This document shows positions 35,101-47,100 of a stretch of 64,000 nucleotides of DNA, piece after piece. Source of the stretch: Pseudoips prasinana (lineage: Eukaryota; Arthropoda; Insecta; Lepidoptera; Nolidae). The notes under the pieces are model-generated. The model was given only the letters and a program-made list of their open reading frames with translations, had not been told where the DNA came from and did not search any database. Within the stretch, counting starts at the first letter, position 1; each line of letters begins with the position of its first letter. The stretch spans positions 33,746,501 to 33,810,500 of the forward strand of contig OX621246.1 of NCBI GenBank assembly GCA_951640165.1. The letters run 5' to 3'. The translations under genes were made by a program, and so were the position numbers.

Positions 35101-38100
35101 ACCCATAGAAGACCCAAGTCATTGTTGTTGGTAGCTCGAGGATGTTGGCTAAAGCATCTTTTTCTCAACTTCCACAACTTCGTTTTGGAGGCAACGCTTT
35201 ACAAATAAGTCGTGAAGTTAAAAACTTAGGCATATTCTTTGACAGCTGCCTTTTTTGGGGCCCTCAGCTACAAAACGTCAGTCGGAAATTTTTTGCATCA
35301 ATTGGATCCTTAAGAAGACTTCGTAACTTCCTCCTAACTAGCACTAAAATTGCGCTTGCTCAATCCCTTCTTCTCCCAATACTAGATTACGCAGATGTCA
35401 GTTATCTTGATCTTACAGAGGCCCAACTTGAAAAACTTGATCGTCTGCAGAACTTCTGCATAAGATTCATATTTGTCTTCGCAAATATGATATATATATG
35501 ATATATCATATCACTAAATTTCTTAACAAGCTCAAGTGGCTACCCATTGGCTGTCGCCGGAACGCCCATATTCTCTCACTTATATACAATGGTTTGTTTA
35601 CTCCCTCTTACCTCAAAGAACGCTTTTCATTCCTTTATGAATCACATTTGAAACTTCTGAGATCATCGAATAATTTAAAATTGACAATGCCAGCACATTC
35701 CACAATCTTTCTGGACAAATCGTTTTCTGTGCAAGGAGCTCGCCTGTGGAATGCATTGCCATTATCAGTACGCCAAGCTCAATCTTTACGCAACTATCAG
35801 AGTCTAGTAAAAGATCACTAATTGTCACTTCAAAAAGGTACGACATAATTTACTTTCGACTGGTTTATGGAACCTCAGCAATAGCTCCTACCATAGTTTT
35901 GTTTTATGATAAGAATTTTATGTATGTATTTATTTATATATGAAATATAAGTATATATATAATGATACCTGTGCTTACCATTTCTATACTTATGTATGTA
36001 TACTGACAACTACCCTATCTCTGTTACTCCATACTCTAATCACTGCCTGGGTTGCCTGGAAGAGATCACATTTAGTGATAAGGCCGATCTTATTACTTTT
36101 TCTTGTCCTCTAGTTTACTAGCTACAAAAATTCTGTTTATATCTGATTGCTACCTTTTAATCAGATCCATATTAAATTATTTTTACTTTATTATTCCAGC
36201 CAACAAGGTTCGGGGTTCTCGGTTTCATGGCGGGCTGTAGAGCTGGTCGGGTGTCCATCACAAACGTTCACGTCGAAGGAAGGGGTGCTCAAGAGTCCTA
36301 ACTACCCACACTTTCTGCTTCCCAACTTGGATTGTACGATTGATATACTCGCACCAGCAGGTTAGTATCACAATAAAAATCCATTTCTAACTTATCGTCA
36401 CAAATTATTCGTTTATACTGGCCTATTGAGATAAAATGATGTAATGTGCTCGTTAAAATTAGACCCCGACATAGATGTCGGGGTCTAATTTATTTATAAT
36501 ATGTTGGTATTTAGAAATATATAAGTATGTTCATCGGTTGTCTGATTGCTATAGTACATGCTTTCCCTAGTTTCAGATAGGAATATGTTAGTTGTTTCAA
36601 GATATTTATTTTAATATTCATACGGCCATAAACATGTGCAAACAATAATAAGTATTTTCTGACCTTGGGTGTTTCTTATAAATAACCCAACATTTTAATG
36701 TTCCAGGCAAACGCGTATTCCTCAACATAAGCCACTTCGATTTCGGCTACGGTGTTTTCGAGAAAGGCGTCCCCACCACCGTTACTGACACTGTCCCTGA
36801 AGACTCTTTCATGGAAGTAAGGGTCAGCCCTCAGAAGCCACCCATCAGGCCATTTCTGAACCCACACATCTTGACCAATGGGCTATTTGTGTCACAATCA
36901 GAGATCCTAAGGTTGACGATCAAAACAGGGGAGAATGTTACTGGACAGGGATTTTTCGCCCATTTTAAGACAAGTAAGTAGTTTATAATTCCGTAATTTA
37001 TGTTTGTCACGCTTAAAATAAATGTGACACGCCGGGACAGTGTGACCCATGTGCGCCGGTGAACATTCTTTCAGCGCCAGTCCGATCGCACGAAGACGGC
37101 CGAACGCCTTCTGTTTCGTTCTCTGCGCCGCCGTAGGGTCTGTCGTGTCCGTCTGTGTTTTCCCGCCGAGACACGTTCTTTTCGCTATGGACCTCATTAA
37201 ACATCAAGTGTTGTGTACCAACTAGCTGGCCAACTGCATCAATAAGTGAATAGTGTGCTAGATAATCGAATTAGGCGCTTGATAAGCATAGAAGACAGGA
37301 GGAAGACAGCCGTTGAAAGGTTCTCTCCGAGCCTTTATCTATAAGTGGTGCTTGTACGATGGGACCCTACGGGTGACGTATATACTGTTTTAAACAACCT
37401 AATTTTGCTTAAAATGGAATTGAAATATATTGGGTTAGAATTAAACTCGTCTCAATGCTAGATTTTCATTTCAGACCCTACTGATAACTCATCCATTCTC
37501 GTGAAGTTTAAAGTAGTATCACCGGATATAGAATTGTTGGGAAAAATACTTTGCGTCTCCTATGGTCACCTGTCTTAGACGAAGCTTCTCCATATTTGTT
37601 GACGAAACAATTGAAAATTACAACGACAATTGTTTTTTTGTCCCAAAATTTACACACATCCTGCGATCCTGTCACATAATATGGAACACGAGGCACTACT
37701 TGAAAGTAATGATTACATATTGAAAACTTCCCAATCGAAAATTCTAAATCTAGACCTGGATGGCCGGGCTTGGCTCCAAGGTACTTTACCTGTACGTTTT
37801 GGTGGGCTCGGTATCCGCAAAATTTCTAGTGAGAGTCTTCCAGCTTTCTTAGTCCTACACGGGTCAGTTCAGAAGTGATGTGTCTCACTGATGCCATAAA
37901 TGTTTGGAGGGCTACTAGTCCGAGTTCAGACCTACCCACCAGCCAATCTTCTTAGAGACAATGGGACCAGCCGCTCTACAATCTAGTACGCAATAATCTT
38001 ATCAACACATCTAGAAATTCAGCAGAGCAAGCTCCTTTATTGGTTCTGGGTGAGTGGGAATCGGGCCTTGCCATTACCTAAAATAGGTACATTATTGGAC

Positions 38101-41100
38101 GACTGCTTGTTTAGGGCTGCAACTTGTCTTCGTTTGCGTATCCAATTTGTAGCTCCACATCAGTGTCGTTGTGGTGAAGCCGTCGATCGTCTTGGTACCA
38201 TGGTATTTCGTGTAGGAGCGCTGGTAGAATTTCGCGGCACATTTTAAAGGAAGAGGTAAAACCTCTTCCTTGAAAAATTTGTTTGTGAAAATAAGTAATT
38301 TAGTCATAGTATTTAAAAGTCTTTATATACTGGACTCACTGAAAGAATATCAAAAGAAAAATATGTGACAATAACAGAATTTTATTTTATCATATTATAT
38401 TATCCATTGAGCTATATGTATTCTACTAGACGCGCAATCCCATATTGAGAATTTGCTCACCGAGTTGCAGCGCGGGCGCTGCAACTCAGTAAGCAATTTT
38501 GGCCGCCGCGCGCACAGCCGGACTGGGACAGAGTTTTTATTCGAAACAGCGTGTCTAGTTATACATATTAGTCATTGATATTATCTACATAATTCATAAA
38601 ATGACGTGCCTTTGCCTTATCTTGTCCCAGTAAGCTACCTGAACGTGTCGCACGTGGTGCAGCTGGCGGGCGGCGGCGCGGGGCGCCTGGCCGCGCCCAA
38701 CTGGCCGCAGCGCGCGCCGCGCGGGGCGCTGCGCACGCGCCTCGTGGCGCCGCACCACCACACGCTGGCGCTGGCCTTCGCCTCCACCACGCTCATCGCT
38801 ACCGGGGACGGCGCCTGGCCTTGCGGGACTGGCCTGGGCTGGACACAGGTAAGCTGCCTTTACGTGGCGCACATGGTGCAGGTGGCGGACGGTGGCGCGA
38901 GGCGCCTGGCCTTATAGGACTGAACTCGGGTGGACACAATACACATATATTGTTAGTAATGTGTCTTTTATACCTACACAATTAACTCTCTAAAAGAATT
39001 CTCGATCCCTAATTTCATTTCATTTCATTTCCTTTTAGGTGAAAGACAGCTACACAGACAACAATGGGACAGAATGGACTCTTTGCGAAATTGATCGGAG
39101 TAAACGAAAACTGGAACCTCGGGCGCCCCTCGTCATAAATTCTTATTTGAACACCTTGACTGTGACACAGCATCTAGGGGAAAGTGGTGTCAATACAGAA
39201 GTTTCACTCGTCGTTAACAAAGGTAAGAAATATTTTATTTAATTGGCTGCGGTCCGAAGCGTTATCCATGATATGTTTCTAACTCCAAATTGTCCGGACA
39301 GTTCAGGTATTGGGTATACCTGAACTGTCCGGACAAACGAATCAAACATCTTATTGATGTTTGATACGTTACATATATTAGGGGTCTTGAAGCATAATTT
39401 CGTTTGTTGGGTATACCTCAATCAACTGTCCGGACAATTTGGAGATAGAAACATATCACGCTTTTTAAATAATAATAAGTGTGTAAGGGGTACTACAAAC
39501 TGCTGACTTGCATTACTCGCTACAGCCAGACGGCATAATGCCCCTAATGCAACTGATATCGCCAGAACTATAGTTATCATATCATACATACAATATTGCT
39601 TTATACCGTCGTTTTAAGCTGAAACTGAATTTCCTGTTTCAGATCCAGAATACCACAGTAAAGTTCTACTCCTGCCCGAGGAGACAAATGTGGAATTCTG
39701 CTATCCAAACCCATGTCTACACGACGGGAAGTGCACAAGTGAAGACACGAAAAATTTTTGTCAATGTACTGGATATTACACTGGTCAGATTCCTTTTTCG
39801 TCTTTACTTATAATCAGACAAATTCGGGTGTAATTTTTTCGAAGCTTATACAGCAGGAGTCAGTTGTCCCCAGCGTGTTCTTATGCACGACGGCCAGATA
39901 TTAGGCACTATGGCACCGCATCCACAAGCAAATTTTAAAATGTGTGCTGTGCTGAATGCTTTAATTTAGACTCGAAGACTCTTAGAGTAAGCAAGTGCAT
40001 GTGTCTAGGGAAATAGACTGGCAAAATTAATTTCCAGAAATTAATATAAGTGAAGTAAAAAATAGTAGTAAAAAATTGCAGGTCATTACTACACTCGCGA
40101 GCAACCAAATCGACTCAAGCCTAGACGGCGCACATATACATTGATTTTCCTAAAACGATAAATGGTAATTACAAAAGTGATATGTCATTCGAAAGCTGAA
40201 GAATTAGGCTTTCAATTAACATCAATACCTTAAAAAAAACTAAGCGCTGATTTATTGACACATTTTAATTGGCCGTCAGCGTAAATTACCTCTTTAGGAA
40301 TCCACGACTTGCGCTACCTGCTCCCGCTATAAAACCCCCCACTTCCGGTTTATCTTATCAGTTGCTTGTTACAGGTTGACCGGTACACATCTCCGTAAAT
40401 TGCATTCCTTGTTTTCGCTAACCCATGGATACCACACCAGAAGAAGCCGCTCAAGTTGTTGCCTTGTTGCAACAAGGGTTAAGTCAGCGAGCAATCGCTG
40501 CCCAGCTCCACTTGAGCCAGTCTTCTGTATCCCGAGTATACAGACGGTTCCAAGAGACTGGTGCCTTCAATCGGAGACCAAGAACGAGCTGCCACCGGTG
40601 CACTTCAGAGAGAGACGACCGCTTCATTGTCTCAACCTCGCTGCGCAATCGACACCTTACGGGCGTTGATGTGCAGCAAGAACTGAGACGTGTACGACAA
40701 GTGGCTGTCAGCGAGTGGACAGTGAGAAGACGCTTGAAGGAAGCCAACTTGACGCCAAAAAGACCTGCGACGGGCCCTAAGTTGACTGCAGGCCACCGAC
40801 AAGCGCGCCTTCAATTTGCTCGAGAGCATCTCAATTGGAGCGTTGCGCAATGGCGATCGGTCCTGTTTACTGATGAGTGCAGAATGTGTCTGCATGGCAG
40901 TGACAGGAGAGGCCGAGTCTACAGGCGTCCGGGAGAACGATTTGCCCAATGTTGTTTCGCTGAAACAGTGGCATATGGCGGCGGTTCCTGCATGATGTGG
41001 GCTGGTATCTCTTTAGAGGGAAAAACCGAACTTGTTTTCGTGCCTGGGGGCGGCCGAGGAGGCGGGCTAACAGCTGATCGGTACATCACCGACATTCTAC

Positions 41101-44100
41101 TGGATCATGTTGTGCCCTACGCAGGGTTTGTCGGTGAAGACTTCGTGTTAATGCACGACAATGCCCGCTGCCACACGGCACGAGTCACTCGACAGTTTCT
41201 GCAAGAGGTCGAATTACGCACGATGGACTGGCCTGCGCTCAGTCCTGACATGAATCCCATCGAGCACTTATGGGACGAGCTTAAAAGAAGAGTTCGGGCC
41301 AGAAATCCAGTCCCTTCAAGCGTAGACGAGCTAAAGACAGCATTATTAGAGGAGTGGGACGGCATTCCTCAAGAAAATGTCAAAAAATTGATAAGGTCCA
41401 TGAAAAACAGACTGCGGGATGTAATTAGGGCTAGAGGGGGCAATACGAAATACTGATTTAAATAAAATAATTTTATTTTTAATTTTTTTTGTTTAATTTG
41501 TCAAATACGAGACACATACCCTTTTTCCTAAATTCCCGTTTTTCCTACTCTTGCATTCAGACATCATTTATTTCAAAAATGATGGATGGATTTCAATGAT
41601 AATAATATCAAATTAAAGCTGACATCTTAAGCTTTCGAATGACATATCATTTTAATAATTTCCATTCATGATTTTAGTTGTATCAATGTATGTGTGCGCC
41701 GACAAGGCTTGAGTCGATTTGGTTGCTCGCGAGTGTAGTAGTCCGTCCACGCTTATTAACGTGGTATCCCTCGGTGACAGTATTTTCTGGATGAAATTTA
41801 GTTAATGAATTCCCAACAACATGCACTGCATGCAAATTATACAATGATCGGTTAGCAACTTTCTCGTTTTTATATATCTTAGGATTTTATATGGGTTAAT
41901 ATGGAGGAAGTTCTTATCCAGCAGGGAACGAAATTCGGCTGACATATTTATTCAAAACTTTATGCACACAAATGGACAATGGTGGTTAAATGTCAAAGGA
42001 TGACTGCAAATCGTAATGTTACATACACGCACATAACTGATAAACAACTGTTAAATAACATAACTGTTAAACAATGGTGTCCACTTTTTGGTGGCATGAT
42101 CGCAGTTTAAGAGTTTTGATTTTAGAGATATGAATGTAATAAATCCCATGCGATTTCCTATGAACTGAAAGATTACGAAGGGGTTTTAGGTAATTAATGC
42201 CTTCTCCAAATTAGGCTAAGGAAACCGGTTGGCTGAATATTTATTAACTGATTTAGTTTAGTAAAAGAACATTCAATTCTCGAACTAAAAACGAAAAATG
42301 ACACAAACGGACGATAATTATAATTTTTTGCACACCCAAAGATTCAGGCCACCGACCGGGCACAATGATGAAACGTAACACACAATTTAATATCAGGTTT
42401 ATTCTGCCTGGCGACTGCGTGCGAGCGCTCCCCGTGCGTGTACGGGAACTGCTCGCTGGCGGCGGCGGGCGGGGCGGCGGGCGCGGGGGGCGCGGAGGGC
42501 GGCGCGTTCGTGTGCGCGTGCGCGCGCGGCTGGCGCGGGCGGCGCTGCGCCGAGCGCGTGCGCGCGTGCGCGGCGCGGCCCTGCAACAGCCGCGGCGCCT
42601 GCACCGAGCGCGACGGCGGCTTCCTGTGCCAGTGCAACCCCTCGTGGAAGGGAAAGAGGTGAGGCGGCCTGGCCGTGACATCATGCTATTTGAAATCAGT
42701 AAATCGAGGCTTTCCTCCCGTTCCCTGTCCTACGTTTTAATCTAGTCTCGAACGCCGTTGATTTAAAGGTAGATTAAAGAATTTCTCCCGATCGATGAAA
42801 CCCTGTAAAATAATCGCAACATTATTTTACAGAGGGTAATTTTGGTTTAATCGATGGCCGATCTTACTTTTACTGTTTAACTCTTGCTCAACTTACTACC
42901 GAAGGGTAAATGTTTGATGTTGTAAAATCTTCGGCTGCTCCTACATTTTAATACGTAACTGCTTAAAATAACATGAACTTTATATAACAGCTTTTTCTTC
43001 TTCTATTGGTTCCTTCGAAAAAAATAACGAATAATTTCGATTACATTATACGATATTATTGCTATAATATGCGACAAAATGTTGCTGCATCGACAAAAGA
43101 TAACAAGTCGTTCACCAGGTGTGAAATCCCCAACCCGTCACCAAACATCTTGAGCCTCGGCCAGCGTATGATCCACGAACCGTTTTGGCTCGGCCTCTTC
43201 GCTGTCTTCGTAGTGCTCGGCATGATCGGCCTCATCTGGTGCGCCAAACGCCACTTTCCAGAGAAGATCGAAAAGCTCCTCGCCGAAGAAGCCGACCGCT
43301 GCGCTAGACGTAAGTACCATAACACGCACATGGAGGACAACTCTTTAGGCCCAAATTCCAAAAGAAATTCTTTAAAGCACACTTTCAACCAGTTCAGCTT
43401 GCCACTATCACAGTTAAACACGGGTACTGATAGTTTGTGACTTGTAATTCTGTTCATGCGATGATGGCAGTAAATCGTCTTAATGATGCCTTTAAATTAT
43501 TAAAAATCCGTCGTGTATCATGGTAGAAATCACACTAATTACTTCGAGTTTGACATGCAAGTGGTATTGCATTTCCACTAAAAGATATGGGGATCCTGGG
43601 ACTTTTTTGGGAACTCCTAACATAATGTCCATATGAGCACGCAGTAACGGAAACTGCACTTGCTTGCAAAGTTCTGCTGGATAGGTTGATTACGAAGCTG
43701 CATCACTGCCAACATCGCAAGTACATCAAAATATTGTATAACCCAAGAAGAGGAGTAATTGTGGCTCACAGTACAATAATGCTTTGTTTACATTTTATCA
43801 GATTGTTTCCGCTATACTCATGTATTTTCTCGATAAACGCACTGTCTCTGGGATGGTAAGGACACGTTTTGCGTAATTTTATTGTTCTTTCTTTCTAGAC
43901 TTTCTTCCTCTCTGTGTTTTACTGTCAGGGTTCCAGAAACTGTTAGAGAGTGTAAATATTGATGCAAGATGCATGCATTGATAGACTGTCAGACGATAGA
44001 TGCATTTCAGTTTCTGGAGTCTGTACCTCACGGTTCTTTTAACTTGCTCCATCTATTTGGACGTCAATTTTGAAGATCTTATACAAGTTAGATGTATCTA

Positions 44101-47100
44101 ATATTCTCCAATGGATCGTCAAGATAAAATAATCGTGCCAATAGTTATGTCGAAAAGGATTGCCAGAAGTAATAACGGGATGGATCGGCCAGCAGCCAAA
44201 TAAAAGGAAATCCCAACGAGACAATGTGGATTTGAAGAAAATTGCCATTGACTTATTGAAGGTGGACTTCCGATTCCAGTATTATTTGAATATCATAAAA
44301 TCCAACGGTTGCGTAGGCGTTGATTGTAATCGAAAGAATATCCAAGGGTTCAAAACAATTAGCGTTCCTTTTATAGAATTTTCAGGCACAAAGGCAGTTT
44401 TCCTGCACGTTAAGATAGTCGCCTCCCGGGTTCGATTCCCCCGCAGGACAATTAATTATGTGGCGCATAAATACATAGTTGTTCCGAGTCTGGTGTACTT
44501 TGTGTCCGTCAATTATGTATATATTTGTTAATTACCCAGCGACACAAGGATTAATTTATCTAGGAAAGTTTTTTCAAAAACAAACAAACAAAACAAAACG
44601 AAAATTTGGAGAATATGTAAAAGATTTTCAACATTTTCTGACAGACTGAATGTATGTTACATATAAAACACAATGAAAAAAATAGTTATCATAGACTAGA
44701 ATAGAATCAATGTCCCTCGGTCAAATTTCGTATCGGTCTCGGCACACGCGACGATCGCAAGTCCACCTCACAAACGGACCGACTATGACGGACGTTCAGC
44801 TCATCACCTCATCAAAATTGTACCAGTACCGCTGGGTGCGCAATGAACAATCTGGCAATCCTGTGATTGGGCTAGCGTGTGTGGGTCGGGTGGCGGTGCG
44901 CGGGTCGCGGCGCTACGCGGCGGTGCCGGGCGCGGAGTGTGACGCGTCGCTTGTCCACAGCGGAGGAGGCGCCGCACCGCACGCTGCTCACGCGGCTGGG
45001 TATCCGCAAGCCGTCGGCGGCGGGCTTGTCGCACGCCCGCGCCGCGCGCACCTTTAGCTTGGACGATCTGTTAAAGCCGCCGCCCGGACGTAAGGACTGG
45101 AGCGACGAGCGACCCGCGCGCTCCGCAACACCATCGCATGTAGTCTCGCGCTAACCGTCGCTCCGCATTTGCGACAGAACGGTCGTTAGTTCTAATTTTC
45201 CGCTGACGATGTTCAAAAATTTTATGTTCTAGATACAAATATTTGTTAGATATTTGGCCGTTAGGAGTCGCTTCATTTGTTTCACCAGATCGATCATCAT
45301 AATCATGAAATTATATAAATTGAAGCGCTTGAAGCCTTTTGTCTAATCAATAATAGTCAAAGATGTAAATTCATCTAATGCTTAACCCGAGTCGGTACAG
45401 GATATTTGTAAACGTAAACGTTTTGAATTATTTGCCGCAGGACACAAGGCTTTATAGTTTGAGTATGATTTGCAATATCACTTGCATCGCAAACATTGTT
45501 CGACCATTGCGGAGCGCGCGGCGATCGAGGCTCGGATAGCACTGGATGTGCCCTGCTGTGAATGACATTTCTATGTGGAATGCGACCAATGTAACGACCT
45601 GCTACCCTCGTTTTCTTACTTCTGATGTCAATGTGTGCACCCTTGACAGCACAAACACAGCATCTCTAATGTAGACGCTCCTTCCTTCGTTGACACCTTT
45701 CTAGATCGTCCAACTAATGGCCTCTGTTTTGTCAATAATATTGATTGCATCCACTCAAACTTTGTTGTTATTTATATGTTTATATGCTTAAACATGGCAA
45801 TCAGTATTGTTGACAATCCAAAGGCATTTATTTGTATGTGAATGTTGCTAGCATGCTATAGTGGACATTGTTTTGTGTTACCACTAGCTTTGTGGTGAGT
45901 AATCTTTTTGTCTTTAGAATTTCTCGTAATTCTTTATTATATCTACCCTGAAATTTTAAAGCAAAACACTGTCTTAATTTTGTATAGCTATTGAAATATT
46001 ATTCATGTTGAATTCACCTTTATATGTGTATAGCTTTACATGTTGCTTTAATTCTTGTTCCAATAACTATACAATATGACGGATCAACATCTTCATTACT
46101 CATCTCAATAACACAACACACGTTTGAAATGAAAATATAATTGGCACTTCCCGAATTTTGAACTAAAAGCACTTACCCTAAAGATTTGGCTTCCTTAGCT
46201 GCACTGAGATCAAAGGCATGGTGATGATGATCTCTCAAAATATTATTGTTCTTAAACCCCTTTTGAAGTCTAAATATTGTGTTGCTTTTGTCATGATCAT
46301 TCGATGTCGTTGCTTCTCATCAAAACTTGTTAACTCAATTACTTAGTTGAAATGAGCTTTTTGATACAGGCACTCCTTCGCCTCGTAAAAAACGAAACAA
46401 TTCAACACCAACTAAGAAAAACGCAGCGGAAAAGAAACAAATTTTACAACAACTTATAAGCCCTGCAACGACTAATGAACATTCAAAGAAGATAACAATG
46501 GGGGAATTAATACAGATGTCTGAGAAAAGAACTCTAAGTACTGTGGAGAGTGCACCTGCCTTTGTTGATTACGGGAACGAAAATAAGGAGACCTCTTTTG
46601 CGAGTGAAGCGTCATCTCCATCAACTTCGCCGTCTATGAGACACATATCGGATCCTAAATTAGAAAAAAAAGTTACTTTCGCTAGACTTCTCAACAAAGT
46701 TTCAGCAGAGATGAGTTCTAGTTCAGACGTAGATATGGTTAATACTATAACAATACCCATGGCGGTGATATCGGACCGAGGAACGAGAGCTAAGGCTGCG
46801 AGTACTCCGCCTTCTCCAGGGGTCGAAGTCAGGTCACCTCATAGTACTTCTAGTAATCAAGGAAGTGATTCAATGTCGAGTTTAGACTTGACGTTGGCAC
46901 ATACGGCTTTTAGGAGATATTCCAGGTTTGTACTTGTTTTATTCAAATCCATAAAATATTTATGTGGAGTTCTCGCCTTTAATTTTTTTTTTATTTCTGC
47001 CACAGAACTCCAAAGATCTCTAGCGCCGATTCGATATTGGCAATGTTTCGCAACTTCTCCTCTTCATCTGCGGCTATTGTCTCGCGAGCGTCATCGGGCG

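Larger units (their letters stand above)
29187..36199. other. Intron 5 with three nested non-LTR elements
   Basis: Almost all of this 7.0-kb intron is retroelement sequence, listed separately. 29187-29560 and 35822-36199 show no named feature. Confidence 0.8.
39784..42396. other. Intron 10 of the receptor gene
   Basis: Holds the Tc1-like transposon. 41741-42396 has no feature I can name; open frames near 42300-42400 are shadows of the GC-rich EGF exon. Confidence 0.75.

Noticed and set aside
38849..38917. Extension of exon h through its donor
   Set aside because: The frame meets a stop at 38916, and the donor at 38848 restores phase with exon i.
42253..42745. Long Arg/Pro-rich frames on both strands
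   Set aside because: Shadows of the GC-rich EGF exon; only the frame with EGF cysteines and correct splice phase is real.
44710..45057. 115-codon open frame overlapping exon m
   Set aside because: Wrong phase for the neighbouring exons and a biased composition typical of GC-rich shadows.
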